From assembly GCA_040755395.1 (NCBI GenBank), contig JBFMAX010000001.1:496001-560000 (forward strand): a stretch of DNA of 64,000 nucleotides, read 5' to 3'. Source of the DNA: Nitrospirota bacterium. Its GTDB lineage: Bacteria; Nitrospirota; Nitrospiria; Nitrospirales; Nitrospiraceae. Shown here piece after piece: positions 19,830 through 26,941 of this stretch. The position numbers and the translations under genes were made by a program. Within the stretch, counting starts at the first letter, position 1, and each line of letters opens with the position of its first letter. The notes under the pieces are model-generated. The model was given only the letters and a program-made list of their open reading frames with translations. It was not told where the DNA came from and ran no database searches.

Positions 19830-20354
19830 ATGGACGCACTTCAAAGTCTCTTCACCGACATCAATCAGCTCATTCCCATCGTCAACCATTGGCTTCATCT
19901 TCTCTCCGCCGTCATCTGGATCGGCGGGCTGGCCTTTCTCGTCATGGCCGTGACGCCGGGCCTGCAGAAGACCGTCCCCAAGGAATACATCAAACCCATC
20001 ACCGACACGTTCTATAAGCAGTACAAGAAGGTCGCCGGCGCGCTGTTGGTCGTCCTGTTGTTCACCGGCGGCATCAACCTGCACTACGTCAACCAATTGC
20101 TGCTGTCGCAGACCGGCCAGGCCGTCAATCACCACGCGAAATATCTCGCGGTCTTCTTCATCAAGCTCTTCCTCGTCCTCTGCCTCCTGACCCTCTTCCT
20201 TTACACCGTCATCTTCCAGTCCAACCCGGGCGCCGAAGCCGAGGAAGAAGACAAGGAAGAGGGCTACGAAGCGATCCCTTACCAACGGGCGGCCCTGTGG
20301 ATCGGCTTCTTCATCATCCTCTGCGCCGCCGCCATGAAGCATCTGCACCAGTAA
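19830..20354 (+). CDS. CopD-like integral membrane protein
   Basis: 174 residues with four predicted membrane spans: around NHWLHLLSAVIWIGGLAFLV (about 20-42), a second at GALLVVLLFTGGINLHYV (about 70-88), a third at LAVFFIKLFLVLCLLTLFLY (about 110-130), and a last one at ALWIGFFIILCAAAMKHLHQ. His residues next to the spans (NHWLH, NHHAK, MKHLHQ) and the WIGG motif resemble CopD/YcnJ-type and related heme-binding membrane proteins. It is the last gene of the radical SAM/PCP_red run and may anchor or supply electrons to that system. An acidic loop (AEAEEEDKEEGYE) lies between spans 3 and 4. The start at 19830 has only a weak ribosome site because a repeat precedes it. Confidence 0.75.
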   Translation: MDALQSLFTDINQLIPIVNHWLHLLSAVIWIGGLAFLVMAVTPGLQKTVPKEYIKPITDTFYKQYKKVAGALLVVLLFTGGINLHYVNQLLLSQTGQAVNHHAKYLAVFFIKLFLVLCLLTLFLYTVIFQSNPGAEAEEEDKEEGYEAIPYQRAALWIGFFIILCAAAMKHLHQ

Positions 20355-20444
20355 GCGGGGGACGCATCGGCCTTGCTTGCCTTGAGTTTTCGCCGGCGGC
20401 CTGATGCGCTCCCTCTCGGGCTCGCACTCTGATCCGAGGCGTCC

Positions 20445-21210
20445 ATGTCCTCTCAAGCACGTCCGGTCAAACTCACCGTCGAAGACTACATGCTGTTGCC
20501 CGACGACGGGAAGCGCCATGAACTGATTGACGGAGACCATTACGCGACCCCTTCGCCGAATACCAAACACCAGATTACATCGTCGAACCTGCGTCGGATG
20601 TTGAGCGCTTTCGTACAGGAAAAGAAAATGGGGCGGGTCTTTACCGCTCCGTTCGACGTCATCTTGTCGGATGTCGATGTCGTCCAACCGGACCTGCTGT
20701 TCATCTCATCGGCCCGGGCTTCGATCTTGACCGAAGCCAATGCTCAAGGCGCGCCCGATCTAGCAGGTTGTTGAAAAACTATTTCGGCGCCATCGAACCG
20801 CAGGACTTCGGCAGATTACAAACAGGATCAGAATAACCAGCAGGATGTTCAAAAAGACCGTCCAGCACGGCCGCAGCGAGCGAAGAGGCGAGGCGTACTC
20901 TTCGCGGTACGTTGAGCCTCTGAGCGATTTGAGAACAAAGCTGGCGGACTTTTTCAACATCCTGCCGGTCATAGAGATCGTCTCCGACAGCACAAGGAAG
21001 GTCGATGAGATCACCAAGCGGAAGAGCGACGAACACTTCGGCGTTCAGGAATACTGGGTCGTCGACCCGGTGTTGGAGACGGTCAAAGTCTATCGGATGA
21101 CCGACAAGGGCTATGCGCGGGCGGCCGAGCTGACCAACGAATCCAAGGATTGCCTCACGACGCCCCTCTTGCCCGGACTGCAACTGTCTCTGGCCGAGAT
21201 CTTCGGATAA
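20445..21210 (+). pseudogene. Uma2-family (PD-(D/E)XK nuclease-like) gene split by a MITE-like insertion
   Basis: The 5' part (20445-20762) encodes MSSQARPVKLTVEDYMLLPD, continuing through DVVQPDLLFISSARASIL to GAPDL. The 3' part (20968-21210) continues directly with VIEIVSDSTRKVDEITKRK and EYWVVDPVLETVKVYRM, as expected for an Uma2 (DUF820) protein of about 190 residues. A 205-bp element at 20763-20967 interrupts the frame. Removing it rejoins GAPDL with VIEIVS exactly, so the gene was intact before insertion. Uma2 proteins have a restriction-endonuclease-like fold and unclear biological roles. Confidence 0.85.
20763..20967. mobile_element. MITE-like element, family H, inserted in the uma2-type gene
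   Basis: The left end GCAGGTTGTTGAAAAA (20763-20778) is inverted at the right end as TTTTTCAACATCCTGC (15 of 16 bp paired). A further inward-facing copy, GCAGGATGTTCAAAAAG, at 20840-20856 makes a 128-bp palindromic unit with the right end, so the insertion may be composite or nested. No transposase is encoded. A related element occurs at 44770-44926. Confidence 0.75.
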
Positions 21211-21349
21211 CGAAGCCGGATCCCGCAGCATCTTTCCTTTAAGCCACCGGCTTTCAGCTCTCAGCTCCCCACTTCCCTTGCCCCTTGCCTCATGCCCCTC
21301 GCCCAGCCATTTTTCAGCCTGCAAGAGAAGCCGAAGGCTCACTGGGACT

Positions 21350-21387
21350 GTATCTATCTAGATAACCCCGGTTATTGGATTCGATAC
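21350..21387. promoter_or_regulatory. tandem enhancer-like sites (GTATC-N6-GATAC), locus 1
   Basis: Site 1 is GTATC-TATCTA-GATAA (21350-21365) and site 2 is TTATT-GGATTC-GATAC (21372-21387), 22 bp apart. Site 2 begins 137 bp upstream of the -24/-12 promoter at 21509. The same arrangement occurs at 40190, 47584 and 56738. The rest of the 411-bp gap 21211-21621 holds C-rich low-complexity sequence and a family B repeat. Confidence 0.7.
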
Positions 21388-21508
21388 GGTTCACCGGCCC
21401 GCTAGGTCTGATCACTCACCGCCGCTGTCCCTCCCGAACGAACCCATCCTTTTGCAAAATCAACGCATTCTTACCCGACGGCAAAATGTCAGGCTTTTGC
21501 TGACGCGA

Positions 21509-21523
21509 TGGCACGGTGGTTGC
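21509..21523 (+). promoter_or_regulatory. sigma-54 promoter, locus 1
   Basis: TGGCACG-GTGG-TTGC, a full match to the -24/-12 consensus TGGCACG-N4-TTGC, about 98 bp upstream of the small membrane-protein gene at 21622. Confidence 0.85.
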
Positions 21524-21550
21524 TCAATCCCAAGTGAGTGAGTCGGCGAG

Positions 21551-21590
21551 AAGATAAGAGCTGACAGCTATTCGCTACCCGCTATGAGCT
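21551..21590. repeat. dispersed repeat, family B, in the leader of the small gene at 21622
   Basis: AGATAAGAGCTGACAGCTAT followed by TCGCTACCCGCTATGAGCT, between the sigma-54 promoter and the start codon. Confidence 0.65.
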
Positions 21591-21621
21591 GCCAGTTCGT
21601 CAAACCAGGAGGGACACCACC

Positions 21622-21795
21622 ATGGACATCGCGTGGGGAATCGCAATGGCAGGGTTCTCGTTGTTCGGGATGCTGGCGGTCTGGATCGCGGTCGAAACAA
21701 TGGAGGACGGCACCTCCGAGACCGCCTCGATGCAGAGACCCCAGGCTCCGGCAGGCATCGCCGAGCGACCGGTCGAACTCAAGAAAGCGGCATAA
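21622..21795 (+). CDS. small single-span membrane protein under sigma-54 control
   Basis: 57 residues: MDIAWGIAMAGFSLFGMLAV begins the protein and forms one membrane span (about 4-25), followed by a polar tail with Pro, Glu and a basic end. GGAGGG lies 8 bp upstream. It resembles the 65-residue product at 47901 (start MDWDIVTWGLLIGMAGMVWL): both have an acidic residue at position 2-4, a Trp/Gly/Met-rich span and a hydrophilic tail. Both genes have a sigma-54 promoter preceded by the same tandem sites. No family was recognised. A role as a stress or envelope peptide that modulates a membrane partner is possible; this is inference. Confidence 0.75.
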   Translation: MDIAWGIAMAGFSLFGMLAVWIAVETMEDGTSETASMQRPQAPAGIAERPVELKKAA

Positions 21796-21995
21796 CGTGG
21801 AGTCCCTCCGGCGGGGCGCGGAGCCGGCCGATTGCTCGTCGGTTGCAGGCAGACAGCCGCGAGCCCAAGAGAGATCTCTGGACCTGTGCCCATCCAGAGC
21901 GACACGACCGCCTCAACGCTCACGCCATCGGGCCGCGACCCTCCCATCACGAGGGCCGCGGCCCACTCTCTTCTGGGGAGATGAAAGCGAATAGC

Positions 21996-22037
21996 AACCC
22001 TCTCCCCCATGTGGGAGAGGGTCAAGGTGGGGAGGGG
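21996..22037. repeat. dispersed repeat, family A (CCCTCTCCC / GGGAGAGGG hairpin)
   Basis: ACCCTCTCCCCCATGTGGGA runs into GAGGGTCAAGGTGGGGAGGG, a short hairpin at the 3' side of the lipoprotein gene. The gap 21796-21995 holds no other recognisable feature. Confidence 0.7.
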
Positions 22038-22038
22038 A

Positions 22039-22386
22039 CTACTCCCGCTCAGAACGAACGGACGCTTCGCACGCAGGGCCGACGCACGAACCGTCCCCGC
22101 GAGTCAACACCGGCTCGCCGGCGGGACCGATCAGAATCCGAGAAGTCTCCGTGGATGAGAGACCGTTTGAGGCCGCCAAGGGGCGCCCGTTTCGCAGCCA
22201 TAGCCGACCCTCCGGGTCCTTCGAAAGCGACAGCCGGTCGCCATAGAAGAAGGTGGCCTCCGGCAGGACGGTCAGGAGCACGCCGCTCGGCTCGGCAGGC
22301 GGCGAGGCCGTGTCCGACAGGGCGGTGCATCCCGACGCGAAAGCGACGATCAACAAAACGAGCAAGAACAGAGGGTTACGCCACAT
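22039..22386 (-). CDS. small predicted lipoprotein
   Basis: 115 residues. The signal peptide MWRNPLFLLVLLIVAFASGC ends in the lipobox FASGC. The mature part is hydrophilic with LLTVLPEATFFYGDRLSLSK and a two-Cys C-terminus (GSCVGPACE) that could form a disulfide. AGGAGG lies about 7 bp upstream of the ATG. No known domain. It lies alone between repeats, with convergent or divergent neighbours. Confidence 0.75.
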   Translation of the reverse strand: MWRNPLFLLVLLIVAFASGCTALSDTASPPAEPSGVLLTVLPEATFFYGDRLSLSKDPEGRLWLRNGRPLAASNGLSSTETSRILIGPAGEPVLTRGDGSCVGPACEASVRSERE

Positions 22387-22483
22387 ACGGATCCTCCTGA
22401 AAATGGGTGCTGGTCTCCTATCGGTTCAACTGTCGGGAGACGAAAGAGGGAGCCACGTAAGTAAGTGTAGCAGGCGGTAAAAA

Positions 22484-22789
22484 ATGCGCCGGCAGAAGGA
22501 ACCGGGAGGGAAACCAAGAGGCCAGGGGAAGAGCGAGGGCAGGGTGAGGAGAGAAACGGCGGGGAGAGCCGACGCCGACGACAGCAGGCCGGTCCAGCCG
22601 GTACCCACGAAGCTGACCGGGAAGGCCAAGAGGGAGATTCTCAAGGCGCTGAACGCGGACACCCTCCCTCCGCCGGACGTCATTCACCTGCTGTTGTACC
22701 GGAAGACCGGAGGGACAACGGGGACCGCCGTCCCTTCTGCCCAAGAGAAAGCAGATCGTCTGTCTGGTCTGCCTGGTTCGAGCAAGTAG
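22484..22789 (+). CDS. short hypothetical ORF, doubtful
   Basis: 101 residues. The first 40 residues are Arg/Gly/Lys-rich and look like low-complexity sequence. A more protein-like helical stretch follows, KAKREILKALNADTLPPPD and VIHLLLYRKT. No clear ribosome site is visible, the opposite strand is also open, and no family is recognised. It is listed because the second half has a plausible amphipathic helix. Confidence 0.3.
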   Translation: MRRQKEPGGKPRGQGKSEGRVRRETAGRADADDSRPVQPVPTKLTGKAKREILKALNADTLPPPDVIHLLLYRKTGGTTGTAVPSAQEKADRLSGLPGSSK

Positions 22790-22790
22790 C

Positions 22791-22977
22791 TCACAGGCCG
22801 AGGCGGCGAGAGACCTCATCGAGTGGCAGGAACCGATCCTCTTTGAGGGACTTGGTCAGCAAGACGCTGGAAGTCATCGTACCCCAGGATGACAGCCGTG
22901 GGACGCCGCTTTTTCTTCATCACGCGTTTGGTGGAGAAAAAGGATTTGAGACCCGGTTTGGCTCTGGGCTGCTTCAT
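22791..22977 (-). pseudogene. frameshifted Phd/YefM-like antitoxin remnant
   Basis: From ATG 22977 the minus strand reads MKQPRAKPGLKSFFSTKRVM and then RRPTAVILGYDDFQRL, a pattern like Phd/YefM antitoxins (P-x-A-V-I-L-x-Y-x-D-x-x-x-L). A single-base shift after FQRL restores LTKSLKEDRFLPLDEVSRRL and GL, ending at TGA 22791-22793. Without the shift the frame stops early. No partner toxin gene is next to it. It could be a true decayed orphan or a sequencing indel. Confidence 0.55.
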
Positions 22978-23045
22978 GCGGCGTGACGTCTCTTGAGTCC
23001 GTCAGGGAGCGCGAGATGACAATGTCGGGCACCTTTTGTTGCACG

Positions 23046-23147
23046 CTACCGGTGATGGCGGTGCGTTCGCCAATAGGTTATGGAGGCCCCGATCACGGCA
23101 ACGATGGCAAGGATGAAGAGATTCCATTCAAACGGAGTCATGGTCAT
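23046..23147 (-). CDS. 33-residue single-span membrane protein
   Basis: The ORF reads MTMTPFEWNLFILAIVAVIG and continues ASITYWRTHRHHR. One hydrophobic span (about 9-24) is followed by a basic, His/Arg-rich tail. GGAGG lies just upstream of the ATG. It has the same length and plan (short acidic N-terminus, one span, basic end) as the product at 48870-48971. It is too short for usual gene callers and no family is recognised. Confidence 0.55.
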   Translation of the reverse strand: MTMTPFEWNLFILAIVAVIGASITYWRTHRHHR

Positions 23148-23248
23148 TGCCTCCATCAAGCCAGAAGGCCCAGAAAAAAAGCCCGCAGGTGAAGGCACGG
23201 CCACTGTAACACAGGTTGAGGAAGAAACGCGAAAAGCGACCCGGTTTA

Positions 23249-23290
23249 TCCGCTACCGGCTATTCGCTATTCGCTCTGAGCTTTCCCTTC
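23249..23290. repeat. dispersed repeat, family B
   Basis: TATCCGCTACCGGCTATTCG followed by CTATTCGCTCTGAGC. The wider gap 23148-23682 contains this block, C-rich family A sequence, a GTTGC hairpin and the long direct repeat; no gene was seen in it. Confidence 0.65.
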
Positions 23291-23339
23291 TCCCCTCGGC
23301 GGGCGAGGGAAGGCCTCTCTCTTTCCCCTCGCTCCGGGG

Positions 23340-23379
23340 ACCCGTTGCTCTTCAGATGCAATGGGGCAAAGCAACGGGT
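23340..23379. repeat. ACCCGTTGC...GCAACGGGT hairpin, family F, copy 1
   Basis: Perfect 9-bp arms ACCCGTTGC and GCAACGGGT separated by 22 bp. Copies with shorter loops lie at 46603, 49431 and 59896, and the sequence TGC(T)CTTC or similar often opens the loop. Confidence 0.75.
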
Positions 23380-23410
23380 GATGGAGAGAAAAGGATCTTC
23401 ATTCATTGAG

Positions 23411-23671
23411 CCCTCTCCCCTGGAGGGAGAGGGGAAGGGTGAGGGGGAATCCGGTCCTCCCGAACCTGCGGCTGATAGCTGATGGCTCTTGCACCATGCC
23501 CAGCGCGGCACCAGAGAACCAGCAACGCGTGGGTCGATGTGAATCATTCAAGCGCGGCGAGACGAGTGCGAGAGAACCGAGGCGGGATGCGGAAAGGCGG
23601 AACGCGGGTTGCGGGAAGCGGGCAAATCAATGCCGCACTCTGCCACAGCACGCCGGCGAAAACAAGACCGA
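23411..23671. repeat. long direct repeat, copy 1 (left of MazEF-type module)
   Basis: About 260 bp beginning with CCCTCTCCCCTGGAGGGAGA and ending AACAAGACCGA. It is repeated almost unchanged at 24540-24791, with a few indels near the middle. Inside are TGGGTCGATGTGAATCATTC and the string GCGGGATGCGGAAAGGCGGA. The two copies flank the toxin-antitoxin genes in the same orientation. The repeat encodes no recognisable protein. Confidence 0.85.
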
Positions 23672-23682
23672 GCGCGGGTTGT

Positions 23683-24009
23683 CTACTGCAACCCCAGAAC
23701 TCGCTGAATACCGGCTTCGATGTATTCCCAGGATTGAGCAGGAAGAACCCCGATGTGTTTCTTCAATCGCGACTTATGAATAGGCCCCAGCGACTCGCAC
23801 TTAGCATAGCTGGTCGTTCGCAAGCCGGTGACCTCCGGTTGATCCGGAAGCGGGATGCGGAGCGGACCAGGTTGCGAGGTAATAGGAATCACCAGCACAT
23901 CGGGACAGAGATCGTTGATGGCATTGATACTGACCACGAGCGCAGGTCTGGGTTTGGGATGGCTTAGGAGCTCGACCGTCCAGATGTCCCCGCGGTTGAT
24001 TCGTTCCAT
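23683..24009 (-). CDS. mazF: MazF/PemK-type toxin (predicted endoribonuclease)
   Basis: 108 residues from ATG 24009. The N-terminus RINRGDIWTVELLSHPKPRP, then ALVVSINAIND, VLVIPITSQPG and the motif LRTTSYAKCESLG, match the PemK/MazF fold, a ribosome-independent mRNA interferase. The substrate sequence cannot be predicted. The start overlaps the 3' end of the antitoxin gene by 46 bp, typical for this type. It could be silenced in normal growth by the antitoxin. The upstream in-frame start at 24036 lies deeper in the antitoxin gene and is less likely. Confidence 0.88.
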   Translation of the reverse strand: MERINRGDIWTVELLSHPKPRPALVVSINAINDLCPDVLVIPITSQPGPLRIPLPDQPEVTGLRTTSYAKCESLGPIHKSRLKKHIGVLPAQSWEYIEAGIQRVLGLQ

Positions 24010-24227
24010 TGATCCTGCTCCATCGTGCGGAGCCACGCCTCGTGTTCCTCACGGGCCGAAGGAGAGTCGCGATGCCGGGCCAACGCTCGGCGAAGATTCA
24101 GGTCCTCTGAAACAGTCTGGAATCGCCGCAAGATCTTTTCCAGTTTCTCTGAGCGAGAACGCCCGGGGAGCGAGTCCAGAAATCGAACCAGCGGCCGGTC
24201 GACCGTCACCGACAGTTTCTCTTTCAT
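23964..24227 (-). CDS. ribbon-helix-helix-like antitoxin partner of MazF
   Basis: 87 residues. The N-terminus MKEKLSVTVDRPLVRFLDSL reads as a short DNA-binding strand followed by helices (GRSRSEKLEKILRRFQTV), as in ribbon-helix-helix antitoxins. The C-terminal part is acidic and flexible (EEHEAWLRTMEQDQWNEST), as needed to wrap a MazF toxin. It should repress its own operon and neutralise the toxin. A small palindrome lies upstream at 24253-24265. Confidence 0.8.
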   Translation of the reverse strand: MKEKLSVTVDRPLVRFLDSLPGRSRSEKLEKILRRFQTVSEDLNLRRALARHRDSPSAREEHEAWLRTMEQDQWNESTAGTSGRSSS

Positions 24228-24252
24228 ACAACACCTCCATCGGGAGGATTCA

Positions 24253-24265
24253 CGGTAGGATACCG
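24253..24265. promoter_or_regulatory. candidate autoregulatory operator of the MazEF-type module
   Basis: CGGTA-GGA-TACCG, a perfect 5-3-5 palindrome 26 bp upstream of the antitoxin start, followed by a near-repeat (TATAGGATATG). The position fits an RHH antitoxin operator. Confidence 0.4.
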
Positions 24266-24329
24266 TATAGGATATGTGAGGAGATTGTCAAGGGCGAAGC
24301 CGTTGGGACAGGACACACCAATGCTCCTC

Positions 24330-24539
24330 GCCACTCTCGCAAGAGAGGAAATGTCTATCTCTCTTCTCCTCCTCGCCTCTGTGGGAGAGGAAAAGGTCTT
24401 CATTTTTCGGTCCCTTTCCTCTCGTGGGAGAGGGCAGATCTCTATTTCATCTTCATCCCTCGCCACCATTGAGGGAAGGGTCTTCATTTCTTGAGCCCTC
24501 TCCCTTTGTGGGAGAGGAAAAGGTCTTCATTTCAAGTGA
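24330..24539. repeat. degenerate tandem repeat of AGGAAAAGGTCTTCATTT units
   Basis: Three to four imperfect copies of a unit about 60-70 bp long, containing GTGGGAGAGGAAAAGGTCTT and CATTTC and the family A CCCTCTCCC string. No gene is recognisable in the region between the antitoxin gene and the repeat copy at 24540. Confidence 0.7.
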
Positions 24540-24791
24540 CCCTCTCCCCTGGAGGGAGAGGGGGAGGGTGAGGGGGAATCCGGTCCTCCCGAACCTGCGG
24601 CTGATAGCTGATAACTCTCTTGCTATGCCCAACGCGGCACCAGAACGCGTGGGTCGATGTGAATCATTCAAGCGCGGCGAGACGAGTGCGAGAGAACCGA
24701 GGCGGGATGCGGAAAGGCGGAACGCGGGTTGCGGGAAGCGGGCAAATCAACGCCGCACTCTGCCACAGCGCGCCGGCGAAAACAAGACCGA
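24540..24791. repeat. long direct repeat, copy 2 (right of MazEF-type module)
   Basis: It matches 23411-23671 over its length, including GTGGGTCGATGTGAATCATT and CAACGCCGCACTCTGCCACA (one base changed from copy 1). The rest of the gap to 24946 is repeat-free, with no gene seen. Confidence 0.85.
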
Positions 24792-24946
24792 ATCGCCATT
24801 CGGCCCTGACATATACCCCTAAAGTGGTATTGCTAAAAATCTTACAGAAGCCTAGCTAAGGGGCGTCCGGCGGGAGGAGTTGGGTCATCGTCGCGATCCT
24901 GACAAAGGGAATCGCACTGAGAGGAGCCGCAAAGCGGTTAGCATGT

Positions 24947-25657
24947 ATGGCTCATCACGCTTCCCGAAAGAGTCACCGTCCTCATCTTGATCCTCTTCCA
25001 TCGGCTTCCGAAGCAGAGATGGAAAATACTGCCGGGGCAAAGGTCCTCTCCCCCGCCCATGAGCCTCAGCCGAAATTCGCCGTAACCGTAAACCGAACGA
25101 ACACATTTCTTTTCACGGCGTGTCTCTTTCTGGCCGGAGCAGACTCCGGATGCAGTTTTCTCCAATGGCCTGCGGAAGAAGAGAAGCTAGATGCTAACCA
25201 GGCCTATTGGTTTCACTACGAAGCGTCCAGGCGCGGCGGCTTTCTCGTCATGGCCGACAATAGTACGAGCGGGCCGAAAGTAAAGATGTGCGCGGAACCC
25301 CCGCCGGATGTAGCCCTGTCAAGAACGGCCGACCTCGTGGCGAAAGTCGCATACCAGGGAGCATCCGGAGAACTTCAGGGCAAGCTTGCGGAACAACTGG
25401 CTCAGCTCGCGGGACGATCGGAAAACGTTCTCATCCTGCGTGAATCTCTGTTTCGACTCTGTGAGTTGTCCATAAATTCCGGCCTGAGCCCTCAAGAGCT
25501 TCAGAACCTCTACACAACGGTAATAAATGCGATAGTAGCTCTCACGACAACTGAGGCCACTCGAGCACGCACGGAGCTGAGCAAGGCGCAGACCGAACGC
25601 ATGATGATTTTTCAGACACTTCCCGAACAATACAAGCAACAATTTGCTCCACCGTAG
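24947..25657 (+). CDS. predicted exported or lipoprotein-like protein of unknown function
   Basis: 236 residues. A hydrophobic stretch (TNTFLFTACLFLAGADSGC) ends in a lipobox-like Cys, but about 50 polar residues precede it, so the true start may be a downstream codon such as the ATG at 25019. The mature part has a motif KMCAEPPPDVA, as in a widespread set of bacterial lipoproteins of unknown role, then GELQGKLAEQLAQLAGRSEN and a helical C-terminus (ARTELSKAQTERMMIFQTL). The lower GC of this gene and the next three suggests transfer. It begins the secretion island. Confidence 0.6.
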   Translation: MAHHASRKSHRPHLDPLPSASEAEMENTAGAKVLSPAHEPQPKFAVTVNRTNTFLFTACLFLAGADSGCSFLQWPAEEEKLDANQAYWFHYEASRRGGFLVMADNSTSGPKVKMCAEPPPDVALSRTADLVAKVAYQGASGELQGKLAEQLAQLAGRSENVLILRESLFRLCELSINSGLSPQELQNLYTTVINAIVALTTTEATRARTELSKAQTERMMIFQTLPEQYKQQFAPP

Positions 25658-25734
25658 AAGGTTGCAAACCTTTTGCTGGTGGCAGGAGTTACGCTCTGCA
25701 GAAATCGCTCCTGCCTGGAAAATACAAGACAATT

Positions 25735-26919
25735 ATGCAGCCTCGAATAAACAAGGAAATTGATCTCTCTGGCAGCACATTAACGCCAATGCCTCTCACC
25801 TTTCAACATAGGCCAAGAACCCCATCGCTTGTGCTTCTCTACATTATTGTTTTGCTGCTGCCGTTCAGTTTCTTCGGTTTCGACTGGTTGTTCAAATGGC
25901 CTGATTTGTTTCCGTTCGGCGGGGATATCGTCAGTTTTTACAATACCTGTAATTGTTCAGGTGCGGAAAAGGGGCTCCTGGTCGACGGACAGCGGAACGA
26001 TGGCCCTTCATTGAACGATGCAATCTACAGGACTACATCTGGCTCAGGCCTTCGGGTTGGCAATTTCATCGCCCCCCCACCCACCCCCGCATTGGGAGAG
26101 ATTATTGCCTTTGCTGAAGGACACCCTCCGGCGCTCCTTGCACCCCAATCAAGTGATCCGTTTTGGACCTCATCCACAGATAGGAAGAAGATTGTGTTCG
26201 AATGCCCCTACCACCTCCCTGTACATGTTTGGATTATTGTGCAGCCTACATTTCCACCTGAAGAATATAAGCGGAGAACTCTGCAAATTTGGGAAAGCGA
26301 ATACCAGGGAATCGATTTCCTATACTTTAAAACTGATGACCGAACTGATCGAACAACACATCCAGTCGACAACATTGCAATCAACAGTTTTCGATGCGAC
26401 GGTGCAGCCAATTATGTCAGCGATCTGACAACTGTTGGGTACGACCAAACTGCGTTGAATATTTACTTTGTTAGTGCGGTCATCGATGAAGGGGGTGGTG
26501 GCTATCAAACATCAAACGGTATTTGGTGCTATGCACCGGAGGGCTCTCCGAAAAAAGTGATCGTCATGGGGAGAGAGACTGACCCTGGCCTCCTGGCACA
26601 CGAAATCGGTCACACCTTGGGTCTCGACCATGTCGAGACTGATGCCTTACGGGACAAGTTCAACGGTGAGAACGTCATGCATTCGTACCCTCCGCCTGAG
26701 CAGTCTAGGCAATATTTGACGGAAGGGCAGACTTTCCGGGCAGTGTTCGCCCATTTCTCAGCGATCAATCCAAATGTCCTGCCCAATATTCGCTCTGGGC
26801 CCATGCGAAATTGCGGGAATGACCTGGTGGATCCCACACGAGATTGGACGTGCCCACCATTGAATTGGAGGATTTGGGCTGATGGAGAGGCGTTTCCTCC
26901 CAGCGATGCAACACCGTAA
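25735..26919 (+). CDS. zincin-type metalloprotease, probably membrane-anchored or exported
   Basis: 394 residues. An N-terminal hydrophobic segment (SLVLLYIIVLLLPFSFFGF, about 30-50) should be a signal anchor. The catalytic zinc motif HExxHxxGxxH is seen in LLAHEIGHTLGLDHVE (about 285-300), and a Met-turn-like NVMHSYP follows about 20 residues later, the pattern of metzincins. The upstream part has Trp/Pro-rich segments of unknown fold and several cysteines (CNCSG, CPYHL) that could pair. It probably cleaves protein outside the cytoplasm. It lies in the lower-GC part of the island, 77 bp after the preceding gene and 22 bp before the next. Confidence 0.85.
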   Translation: MQPRINKEIDLSGSTLTPMPLTFQHRPRTPSLVLLYIIVLLLPFSFFGFDWLFKWPDLFPFGGDIVSFYNTCNCSGAEKGLLVDGQRNDGPSLNDAIYRTTSGSGLRVGNFIAPPPTPALGEIIAFAEGHPPALLAPQSSDPFWTSSTDRKKIVFECPYHLPVHVWIIVQPTFPPEEYKRRTLQIWESEYQGIDFLYFKTDDRTDRTTHPVDNIAINSFRCDGAANYVSDLTTVGYDQTALNIYFVSAVIDEGGGGYQTSNGIWCYAPEGSPKKVIVMGRETDPGLLAHEIGHTLGLDHVETDALRDKFNGENVMHSYPPPEQSRQYLTEGQTFRAVFAHFSAINPNVLPNIRSGPMRNCGNDLVDPTRDWTCPPLNWRIWADGEAFPPSDATP

Positions 26920-26941
26920 GCGTTAACCGAGGAACGGTCTC

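Noticed and set aside
24300-24800. The repeat array near the MazEF module as a CRISPR
   Set aside because: Units are degenerate, there are no unique spacers of constant size and no cas genes.
21211-24946. A complete insertion sequence in the repeat-rich zone
   Set aside because: No transposase or integrase motif was found in any frame; only MITE-like ends are present.
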